The notes beneath the pieces were generated by a model. It saw only the letters and a program-made list of their open reading frames with translations. It made no database searches and was not told the DNA's origin. The position numbers and the translations under genes were made by a program. 64,000 bases of DNA from a virus. Shown here one piece after another: positions 58,117-64,000 of this stretch; positions within the stretch are counted from its first letter, which is position 1; the number at the start of each line of letters is the position of its first letter. The stretch is taken from positions 1 through 64,000 of the IMG/VR virus record IMGVR_UViG_3300035034_002798; one strand, given 5' to 3'.

Positions 58117-58514
58117 AAACCATGACAGCAAATTGCTGTTGCAAGTAATGTCCTGGTGCAATTGCTGGTAATGGTAATGGCAATAGTGCAAGCAAGTTAA
58201 TTACTCTTATGACGGGGATTTAATTGCTGGCAATGGTACAAGCCCATCAACAATGATGGTGCAAGTGCTGGTAATGTGATGGTGCAAGTGCTGGCAGAAT
58301 AATGGCAGAAGTGCTGTTAAAATTACTGGTGCAAGTAATGTTGAAATCAAAACCACAAGTACTGGTAATTCTACAAGCGAAAGCACAAGGGCTTTTACAA
58401 TTGAATCCAGAATTAAAAGTAATTGCACAATTGCTTATGGAAGTACAAGTGAGGTTGCAAGCACAATTGCAAGTAACACTAATGGCAAAACTAGAATTAA
58501 TGGCAAAGGAGATG
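58117..58514 (+). repeat. degenerate hexamer array before parA (centromere candidate)
   Basis: About 400 bp read in 6-bp register, built on units such as GCAAGT, CAATTG, GCTGGT, AATGGT and TACAAG. Around ten CAAGT or CAAGC copies occur. It ends at the parA ribosome site. Similar hexamers are in the linker part of the neighbouring ribbon-helix-helix gene and at 51.3 kb. Position and tandem pattern fit a centromere bound by the RHH partner. Confidence 0.7.
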
Positions 58515-58519
58515 GTAAT

Positions 58520-59284
58520 TTGAAGAAAATTGCGGTTATGAATAACAAGGGAGGGGTCGGAAAATCTACCACAGCAGTAAACTGTGCCCATGGTCTAACT
58601 AAATTAGACTATAAGGTGCTAATAGTAGATATGGATGACCAAAACAATGGCAGTTCTTTTCTAGGCTTTGATGAGGATGATTATGATAAGACTATCTATG
58701 ACATGATAAAGCGGGAAGACAATCAAATACCTGCTAAGTTCGAGGAAGTGGTGGTCAGTGCAAGAGAAAACTTAGACTTACTTCCTAACTCTAAAATGAA
58801 ATATATTGAATCCTATTTTAATAATCACAGAAGATTGGACATAGCTTTAGATGAAATCTTAGGAGATTTAGAGGAGAGAGGTTATGATTTTGTAATATTC
58901 GACTGCGGACCAAAAAGATCGATGGTAAATGATGCTGTATTATTATATGTAAGCGCAATCATAATGCCGGTCCAGACTGAAGGAGCTTCAGTAGAGTCGG
59001 TTGGTAATATGTACGACTACCTAAATGATCTAAGATTAAGCAGCGATATGATCCAGGTAGTAATACCAACTATGTTTGATATTAGAACTAATGAAGCCAA
59101 AGATAAATATAAACTATTAAAAGAGATATTCGAGGACGAACAGGAGCTCTTAACTGAGCCAGTTCACAGAAGGACAAAAATAGCCGAATCAACTTCTTTA
59201 GGTAAGACTGTATTTGAATACGACGAGGAAGCGGCAAAGCAGTACTTTACCGTGCTAGAAAAGGTGGTGGAGAGAATTGTCTAA
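58520..59284 (+). CDS. parA: ParA-type partition ATPase
   Basis: The 254-residue protein has the deviant Walker A MNNKGGVGKSTTAVN at residues 7-21, switch I MDDQNNGSSFLG and Walker B FVIFDCGP. This is the short, HTH-less ParA (type Ib) that pairs with a small RHH protein. It moves plasmid copies along the nucleoid. The TTG start follows AAAGGAG. The last 8 bp overlap the next gene. It supports plasmid-like maintenance of this element. Confidence 0.9.
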   Translation: MKKIAVMNNKGGVGKSTTAVNCAHGLTKLDYKVLIVDMDDQNNGSSFLGFDEDDYDKTIYDMIKREDNQIPAKFEEVVVSARENLDLLPNSKMKYIESYFNNHRRLDIALDEILGDLEERGYDFVIFDCGPKRSMVNDAVLLYVSAIIMPVQTEGASVESVGNMYDYLNDLRLSSDMIQVVIPTMFDIRTNEAKDKYKLLKEIFEDEQELLTEPVHRRTKIAESTSLGKTVFEYDEEAAKQYFTVLEKVVERIV

Positions 59285-59690
59285 AAAAGATGATCAAAAT
59301 GAAGAGTTCTTTAATGGTTTGAAAGAGAAGACTAAAAAAGAGGACGAAGAAAAACAGGAAGCTAATGAAAAGCTTAAAGATAAGGTTAAAGGTAAGAAGG
59401 ATAAAGCCAAATCGGAAGATGTTGATGGTGAAAGTGATGGTGCAAGTGAAAGTGATGGCACTTCTGCAAGTGCAAGTGATGTTAAAAGTGATTCTGAAAG
59501 TGAAAGGGATGATTCTTTTATACTTAAATCTAAGGGAATTAAGGAGCAGAAGACAAAAAAGACTTATTACTTCTATCCAACTCAATTGAGGAAAGTAAGA
59601 GAGTTATCTGAGCGTTCAGGCAGAGATATGTCAGATATCATCAGAACATCTATCGACTATTTCTACGAACATGTTGAAGTAAGAGACTAA
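59277..59690 (+). CDS. ribbon-helix-helix partition protein
   Basis: The 137-residue protein has a charged, Ser/Asp/Glu-rich linker (about 40-85, in which hexamer-like DNA repeats encode ESDGASESDGTSASAS). A C-terminal RHH domain follows (KTYYFYPTQLRKVRELSERS then GRDMSDIIRTSIDYFYE). It is probably the centromere-binding partner of ParA and may also regulate the operon. TTG start overlapping parA. Confidence 0.8.
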   Translation: MSKKDDQNEEFFNGLKEKTKKEDEEKQEANEKLKDKVKGKKDKAKSEDVDGESDGASESDGTSASASDVKSDSESERDDSFILKSKGIKEQKTKKTYYFYPTQLRKVRELSERSGRDMSDIIRTSIDYFYEHVEVRD

Positions 59691-59865
59691 TTAGGGGCTT
59701 ATATTAATGAATACCCAATATAGACTTAACATTCTCGAATAAGTAAGCCACAGCAGGGAACAGCGACCATTATAAGAGCTTGTAGCCGGAGGGTGCATAT
59801 TTGATCATCACTAACCCTAAATCCTTATAGTAGGTGTTTATTAAGCTTAGAAGACAAACAAAAAA

Positions 59866-59892
59866 AGTCCCAGCCAGAAAATGGCCAGGACT
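59866..59892. terminator. terminator-like hairpin after the par operon
   Basis: AGTCC/GGACT and GCCA/TGGC stems, with an internal loop. A-rich and T-rich sequence flanks it. It may act in both directions between par and the minus-strand zinc gene. Confidence 0.5.
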
Positions 59893-59943
59893 AAAATATA
59901 GTGGTGTGTAAAATAAAATTTTTGGAAAACCATAAATAAGTAA

Positions 59944-59976
59944 GACTGGCCTAAATAAATGGGCCAGTCTTTTTTA
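59944..59976. terminator. bidirectional terminator
   Basis: GACTGGCC-(10-base loop)-GGCCAGTC followed by seven T on the plus strand and a matching A-run upstream. It separates the rightward par operon from the leftward zinc gene. Confidence 0.8.
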
Positions 59977-59988
59977 TGTTAAGTCTAT

Positions 59989-60390
59989 TTATCTTAGTAG
60001 TCTATGCTTTCTCATGTTCTGAAAACATTCTTCGCAGACATATTTTTCTTTTGCTGGTATTAAATCATAACTACCAGTCCTATCCTTTTCACAGACAACA
60101 CATTCATCTTTTTCAAACTCTATTGAAACCGAACCGTCATCATTAACAAAGGTGCTATAATTTTGACCATTACTTAGTTCGAACAATTCAATTATGGTGT
60201 CTGGTATCTCTAGGGTATTACCAATGGCCTCACTGCTAAATTCCTCATTGCAGCTCACACACATAAGAGTACTACCACATTCTCTTCTTAATACTTTAAG
60301 CGATAGGTCACCTGTTATGTTTATACATCTACTACCTGTTTCCCCTTGAAGCTCTACAGTGTTGTCCAACATAACCGCCTTAAATCCCAT
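59989..60390 (-). CDS. zinc-binding protein, 133 aa
   Basis: The ATG at 60390 is chosen; the open frame upstream only translates the tandem 51-bp repeats. Cys pairs at CVSCNEEF near 43 and the CVVCEKD and CEECFQN pairs near 97 and 120 fit zinc sites, joined by an acidic middle. The protein is alone on the minus strand between par and the radical SAM operon. AAGGAG lies 12 bp upstream, within the last repeat. Function unknown; a small regulator is possible. Confidence 0.6.
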   Translation of the reverse strand: MGFKAVMLDNTVELQGETGSRCINITGDLSLKVLRRECGSTLMCVSCNEEFSSEAIGNTLEIPDTIIELFELSNGQNYSTFVNDDGSVSIEFEKDECVVCEKDRTGSYDLIPAKEKYVCEECFQNMRKHRLLR

Positions 60391-60543
60391 CTTTAAATTC
60401 AACTCCTTAATCGTTTGATATATTATTGATCTTCTCCTGTTCTTTAAATTCAACTCCTTAATCGTTTGATATATTATTGATCTTCTCCTGTTCTTTAAAT
60501 TCAACTCCTTAATCGTTTGATATATTATTGATCTTCTCCTGTT
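60391..60543. repeat. three tandem 51-bp repeats
   Basis: Identical or nearly identical units begin at 60391, 60442 and 60493. Each carries AAGGAGTTG in minus-strand sense, so each could supply a ribosome site for the zinc gene. Copy number change would alter the leader or add 17 residues per copy if read through. Confidence 0.9.
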
Positions 60544-60575
60544 CTTATAATCAAAAAATTATCAACATAATCTAT

Positions 60576-60673
60576 GTTATCATGATAACTTAGTCTTTAA
60601 AAGAACTTTTTTTATTCGACAAATTAAGACAAATAATGCTCGTATACCGTGATAACAGGTTATATATTATCAC
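60576..60673. promoter_or_regulatory. GATAAC palindromes (candidate operators)
   Basis: GTTATCATGATAAC at 60576-60589 is a perfect 14-bp palindrome, and GTGATAA...TTATCAC at 60649-60673 repeats its half-sites with wider spacing. They lie between the divergent zinc gene and radical SAM operon, so could control both. Confidence 0.55.
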
Positions 60674-60761
60674 AAGTTTTTTCATATTAAAAGGATAAAT
60701 GCACAAACATCTGTTTTTTTAACGTAAAAAACGGGATTTGGTTAGGAATCCCAGTCTCTAC

Positions 60762-60792
60762 TTGGCAAAACACCCTCTAAAATGCGTATTAT
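60762..60792 (+). promoter_or_regulatory. TTGGCA-19-TATTAT promoter of the radical SAM operon
   Basis: TTGGCA, 19 bp, TATTAT, then ATATAATAGAAG. ATTTGGTTAGGA lies about 15 bp upstream. Same arrangement at 62.8 and 50.7 kb. The start codon is about 40 bp downstream, behind GGGGGAGAA. Confidence 0.75.
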
Positions 60793-60833
60793 ATATAATA
60801 GAAGATAATTTAATTTTAACAAGGGGGAGAAGT

Positions 60834-62048
60834 ATGTTATTAGTTAAACCAGTACTAAAATGCGATTTAAACTGCGATTATTGTTACGAACACCAGGAAG
60901 GACTTTTAGAATCAGATAAGTCCAATGTAGAAACTGATATAGAACTAATGAAAGAGTCGATAGAAAAACATCATGAAAGATTTGGCAATAGAGATGGGAT
61001 CACAATCCACGGTGGTGAGCCGCTACTGCTTCCGATAGACGAGTTAGAAGAATTGATTAGATTTTCAAACGAGATTCTGGATAAAAACGATCTAGGAAAA
61101 AAAGTAGGAATCCAAACAAATGGAAATCTTATCACCGATGAGCATGTAGAATTATTTAAAAAACATGATGTTGGTGTTGGAATTTCTTTTGATGGATTCG
61201 GTGACTTGAATGATCTAAGAGGTTATCCAGATGTTGAAAGAACAAAAGAATACACTAACAGACTTGAAGATACTCTTAAAAAACTGGTAGATGCTGGTGT
61301 ACGCCCAGGTTTTATTTCCGTATTGCACCAAGGTAATGTTGGCACTGATGAAAAATTAGACAAGTTTTTAAACTTTTTAAGAAGATTAGAAGAAGAATTT
61401 GATATTACAGGTGGTAGGTTAAACCTTGCATTCATAGATGGAGATACTCCAGAAATAGAACTAAGTAGAGAGAGAGCTGCAATAGTTTATGAAAGACTAG
61501 CTGAATACGTCCTGAGTTCGCCTCGTAGAAGATATAATCCTTTTAGGGAATTTGCTGACAACTTAATGGGATACGGATTAGGCTGCTGCACTCAAACAAA
61601 GTGCGAACCTTTCAAAACACCAGCAGGCAGGGTTGTATTACCAGACGGAGACCTTTCTACGTGTGTAAAACAGGTAGATGAAGGCGGTAATCCAATTCCT
61701 TTTGATGATAATAGTTTTACTGGTAGACATGAGTTATTATTACAGAAAGACTGCCAAGGATGCCGTTTCTTCAAGGTGTGTTACGGTGGTTGTCCAGGAA
61801 GAGCAAGAGACGATGATTATATGAGAAAAGATCATTATTGTAAAGCAACTTTTAAAACTTATGCTTACATCACAGAGAGAATGCAGTCCATGTTTCCACA
61901 TATAGACCTAGTAGTAGATGAACCGATAAGAATAGAAGATGAACATAAAGATTACAGAAATAGATCCGGCAGAAACAGTAAGCACAATCCATTCAAGAGA
62001 ATGCATGCTCAAAGATCTTTATTTGACAGCAGTAAATTAAATAGATAG
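60834..62048 (+). CDS. radical SAM/SPASM peptide-modifying enzyme
   Basis: The 404-residue enzyme has the cluster motif CDLNCDYC near residue 11, then HGGEPLL (SAM site) near 63. Its C-terminal SPASM-like region has many Cys (CCTQTKC, CVKQ, CQGCRFFKVCYGGCPG, HYCKATF), enough for two auxiliary Fe-S clusters. Such enzymes (anSME and RiPP maturases) cross-link or modify peptides. Two His/Asp-rich repeat peptides follow directly. Its C-terminus has QRSLF, a possible clamp-like tail. The frame's TTG start 96 bp upstream is inside the promoter. Confidence 0.88.
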   Translation: MLLVKPVLKCDLNCDYCYEHQEGLLESDKSNVETDIELMKESIEKHHERFGNRDGITIHGGEPLLLPIDELEELIRFSNEILDKNDLGKKVGIQTNGNLITDEHVELFKKHDVGVGISFDGFGDLNDLRGYPDVERTKEYTNRLEDTLKKLVDAGVRPGFISVLHQGNVGTDEKLDKFLNFLRRLEEEFDITGGRLNLAFIDGDTPEIELSRERAAIVYERLAEYVLSSPRRRYNPFREFADNLMGYGLGCCTQTKCEPFKTPAGRVVLPDGDLSTCVKQVDEGGNPIPFDDNSFTGRHELLLQKDCQGCRFFKVCYGGCPGRARDDDYMRKDHYCKATFKTYAYITERMQSMFPHIDLVVDEPIRIEDEHKDYRNRSGRNSKHNPFKRMHAQRSLFDSSKLNR

Positions 62049-62065
62049 AGAAAGAAGGTGCTAGG

Positions 62066-62395
62066 ATGGGAGGACATACAGACTACCCCCATGATAATTG
62101 GGGGGTAGATTCTGATAGACTAAAAGGAGAAAACGTAAAAGACGCCAGGGATATCAAAAATAATGATAGTAAGTTCAGAGGGAATGTGGTAGATAACGAC
62201 GCAAAGCAAAGCAACCATATTCCAGAAAATGACGACAAGGCAAGGTGGACACATTTCGACCACAGTGATTACACAGACACTCATCGGGATTATGGTTATG
62301 ATGTTTATACAAATACCGGTCATGATGACCACACAAATAGTGGCCACGACGATCACACAAATTCTGGGCATGATACACATACTGACAGAGGTTAG
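62066..62395 (+). CDS. candidate RiPP precursor 1, His/Asp repeat peptide
   Basis: The 109-residue peptide starts 17 bp after the radical SAM stop. The first about 68 residues are a charged leader. The C-terminal part contains an octapeptide repeat: GHDDHTNS twice, then GHDTHTDR, preceded by HSDYTDTHRDYGYDVYTN. It is poor in hydrophobics, without Cys. The short motifs HTN, HTD, YTD and HSD are aromatic-X-Asn/Asp triplets as in cyclophane (triceptide) substrates. Function unknown; metal binding by His is also possible. Confidence 0.65.
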   Translation: MGGHTDYPHDNWGVDSDRLKGENVKDARDIKNNDSKFRGNVVDNDAKQSNHIPENDDKARWTHFDHSDYTDTHRDYGYDVYTNTGHDDHTNSGHDDHTNSGHDTHTDRG

Positions 62396-62426
62396 TAATA
62401 TCAAAAGAAGATAGAGGTGATTTAAT

Positions 62427-62744
62427 TTGGGATATGATTTATATGTAGATGATTACGCTAAATATGATAAAACAGGATCTTATGATGCTGGATCATACGG
62501 GGACGGTCATTCGGACGACTCTGGTAGTGGTTATAGTGATGATGGTGGTTATAGCGAGTCAAGTCATGATACTCACAGCGATCACGATACGCACAGCAAC
62601 TATGGTCATGATACGCATTCAAATTACGGCTATGATGATCATAATGACAATGGTAGTCACGATAACCACACAGACGGAACCTACAATCAGCATACAGATG
62701 CTCCCCACGACAATAGTCACAGCGATTCTCCAGATTTATGGTAG
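62427..62744 (+). CDS. candidate RiPP precursor 2, His/Asp repeat peptide
   Basis: The 105-residue peptide (TTG start after AGAGGTGATT) has a Gly/Ser/Tyr/Asp-rich head and a C-terminal array of octapeptides: HDTHSNYG twice, then YDDHNDNG, SHDNHTDG, TYNQHTDA, PHDNSHSD, ending SPDLW. It resembles precursor 1 in repeat length and composition, but differs in sequence, so the two diverged. It is in the same operon as the radical SAM gene. Confidence 0.65.
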   Translation: MGYDLYVDDYAKYDKTGSYDAGSYGDGHSDDSGSGYSDDGGYSESSHDTHSDHDTHSNYGHDTHSNYGYDDHNDNGSHDNHTDGTYNQHTDAPHDNSHSDSPDLW

Positions 62745-62798
62745 ATTATTTTCTTTTAACAAGAAAAACTGGAAATGGTTAGGAAAATCTTTTTCGAC

Positions 62799-62829
62799 TT
62801 GGCAAAACACCCCCTAAAACGGGTATTAT
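62799..62829 (+). promoter_or_regulatory. TTGGCA-19-TATTAT promoter, second right-end copy
   Basis: TTGGCA, 19 bp, TATTAT, with TGGTTAGGAAA upstream. Very similar over about 75 bp to the 60.76 kb promoter. It drives the zinc-ribbon and following genes. Confidence 0.75.
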
Positions 62830-62879
62830 ATATATAGAAGCACATTTAAATAAAGGCGTGCTTACAGGAGTGACAACGG

Positions 62880-63038
62880 ATGAAATGCAACAAATGCCAC
62901 AGCAATGTTCAGAAAATATTACTAGACAATAGGAAAAAGCCCAGCATGTATGCATATTACTGTAGTAACTGCGGCAATTTCTGGGTTAAGTTAGAAAATG
63001 ACGATGATAAGGATAGTCAGAGCAGGGAAAACTCATAA
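62880..63038 (+). CDS. small zinc ribbon protein, 52 aa
   Basis: GGAG lies 8 bases before the ATG. MKCNKCHSNV and YYCSNCGNFWVKL give CxxC...CxxC about 25 residues apart, the form of a zinc ribbon as in small late-transcription or DNA-packaging factors. An acidic tail follows. Function unknown. Confidence 0.65.
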   Translation: MKCNKCHSNVQKILLDNRKKPSMYAYYCSNCGNFWVKLENDDDKDSQSRENS

Positions 63039-63090
63039 ACCAGCCTGGAGCTCGGCTATCCTTCATATATAGATTATGGAGGTTGAAGTT

Positions 63091-63753
63091 ATGAGCGATT
63101 CTCAAGAAGTTATAGAACAAGAAGCAGAAGACAACTATCCCAGTGAATGGAATCTCTCAGAAGAGGGGAAGAGAAATATAGCCCACGCAAAGACAGAGCA
63201 ACAGGTTAAGCACGGTCTTTATGCCGGCATACCTATGATATGTCTTGATGATAAATGTCCTTACAAGGAGACGTGTGGCTATTACAAAAACGATAATGCC
63301 CCAGAAGGAGAGCGTTGTCCAAAAGAGATCGCAAAAGTATTAGACCTTTATGAGAAATACAGTAAACAAATGGGTTTAGAAAGTAAAGACATGGTTGAAT
63401 TATCACTGCTTAAAGAGGTAATAGACCTTGACATAAAAATAGACAGGGCTGACAGGAAACAGGCGGCTGATCCAGATTTAATTAATGATGTGCCGGTAGC
63501 TGTTAGTGATTCTGGTAAGGTAATCAGAAAGCCAGAGATCAATAAAGTAGCTGAGTTAAAAGATAAGCTATTAGATAGAAGACATAAGATATTAAGTTAC
63601 CTGAATGCAACACCAAAAGACCAATCAGCTGATAAACTCGAGATATCTCAGGATCCAAGTACTTATGCTGCCAAGCTTCTGAAAAAGAAGCAGGAATCAG
63701 AAAAGGAAAAGACTGTTGAGATAGAGGCAGAGTCGGAAGCTGAAGAAGAATAA
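63091..63753 (+). CDS. possible small terminase-like or packaging-associated protein
   Basis: The 220-residue protein has an acidic start, a Cys cluster (MICLDDKCPYKETCGYYKND, then ERCPKEIAKV), a long helical middle (MVELSLLKEVIDLDIKIDRA) and a basic-to-acidic end. A metal-binding head plus helix bundle in this place would fit a small terminase subunit, but this is tentative; no large terminase is visible in the window. The second ATG at 63091 is chosen because GGAGG lies 8 bp upstream. Confidence 0.4.
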   Translation: MSDSQEVIEQEAEDNYPSEWNLSEEGKRNIAHAKTEQQVKHGLYAGIPMICLDDKCPYKETCGYYKNDNAPEGERCPKEIAKVLDLYEKYSKQMGLESKDMVELSLLKEVIDLDIKIDRADRKQAADPDLINDVPVAVSDSGKVIRKPEINKVAELKDKLLDRRHKILSYLNATPKDQSADKLEISQDPSTYAAKLLKKKQESEKEKTVEIEAESEAEEE

Positions 63754-63833
63754 ATCATTCCCTAGTCTTTTCAATAAATTTTTATAGATTGATACAAACC
63801 AAATTAAATCCCTCGCAACAAATACTCCCTCCA

Positions 63834-63864
63834 ATAGGAGTGCCCTCATGAGTGGTACTCCTAT
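63834..63864. other. hairpin before the last gene
   Basis: ATAGGAGT-(15-base loop)-ACTCCTAT forms a stable stem about 28 bp before the next start. It may be an attenuator or processing site. The 63754-63833 stretch has no ORF. Confidence 0.6.
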
Positions 63865-63891
63865 AACACATCCATTCAAGGAGGCTTTCCA

Positions 63892-64000
63892 ATGAAAAGA
63901 CAATTAGACGAAAACAGATTAGTAGATGTATATGTTCACAATAGACTGGATGAGATCATTATCTCCAGAAAGAACACTCAGGAGGAGATAAATCAAAGGA
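63892..64000 (+). CDS. partial protein cut by the right edge
   Basis: GGAGG precedes the ATG at 63892. Thirty-six codons are visible (MKRQLDENRLVDVYVHNRLD then EIIISRKNTQEEINQR). The helical, charged start gives no family. The gene continues past the window. Confidence 0.7.
   Translation, partial: MKRQLDENRLVDVYVHNRLDEIIISRKNTQEEINQR

Noticed and set aside
58247-58591. Minus-strand frame of 114 codons, and the plus-strand frame 58302-58523, in the hexamer array
   Set aside because: Both are dipeptide-periodic translations of the 6-bp repeats, lack ribosome sites and overlap the parA start, so they are shadows of the repeat.
60391-60504. N-terminal extension of the 59989 gene through the 51-bp repeats
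   Set aside because: The TTG start has no spacing from its AAGGAG, and the encoded repeat is just the tandem DNA; the ATG at 60390 is better.
60760-60792. Sigma-54 promoter (TTGGCA...TGC)
   Set aside because: The GG to GC distance is 18 bp rather than 10, and the TATTAT box at constant 19-bp spacing explains all three copies better.
62066-62744. CRISPR array from the regular repeats
   Set aside because: The repeats are coding, 8 codons long, with no variable spacers; they lie in frame within two small genes.

Overview
The window looks like part of a large phage or phage-plasmid from an anaerobic, low-GC, Firmicute-type host. The evidence is AT-rich DNA, strong AGGAGG-type ribosome binding sites, tightly packed and overlapping genes, very acidic proteins, an anaerobic ribonucleotide reductase activase and several radical SAM enzymes. 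Halanaerobiales or Clostridia are plausible hosts, but this is inference; no rRNA, tRNA or other host marker is present.

From the left edge to about 57.7 kb every convincing gene is on the minus strand. Reading in transcription order (right to left): 57.7-51.8 kb holds small unknown genes, two of them long ORFs with in-frame internal starts. 51.85-50.6 kb is a gene-free control region with five iteron-like repeats, a degenerate hexamer array, a minus-strand promoter and a structured RNA with its own plus-strand promoter. 50.6-39 kb carries accessory genes: PcfJ-like, YopX-like, macro domain, RadC, a second SSB, NADAR and RtcB. 38-19 kb carries the replication and repair core: SNF2 helicase, RNase H, DnaE, SSB, RecA, a DNA-binding repeat protein, a PcrA/UvrD helicase and a 3D-domain cell-wall protein. 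19-3.4 kb carries nucleotide metabolism and replication: dUTPase, primase, dCMP deaminase, dNMP kinase, a resolvase-like nuclease, NrdG, a Ycf46-like AAA ATPase, DUF1257/Ycf35, GroES and the beta clamp DnaN. 3.2-1 kb holds a tandem pair of radical SAM enzymes.

From 58.0 kb to the right edge most genes are on the plus strand. A ParA plus ribbon-helix-helix partition pair sits behind about 400 bp of degenerate hexamer repeats. After one minus-strand zinc protein comes a radical SAM/SPASM enzyme, followed by two small peptides with His/Asp-rich octapeptide repeats. That trio looks like an undescribed RiPP-type (modified peptide) operon. A zinc-ribbon gene and a possible packaging-type gene follow.

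Three signals recur across the window. (1) At least seven, probably nine, intercistronic hairpins share the core GTCAA-(9-nt loop)-TTGAC, wrapped in an outer stem whose sequence differs while pairing is kept. (2) Four minus-strand promoters share an extended -10, TGATATACT or a close variant. (3) A second promoter class, TTGRCA-19-TATTAT, precedes the structured RNA, the radical SAM operon and the right-end genes. Together the replication, partition and packaging-like genes and the iteron region fit an element that can persist as a plasmid and also replicate as a phage.
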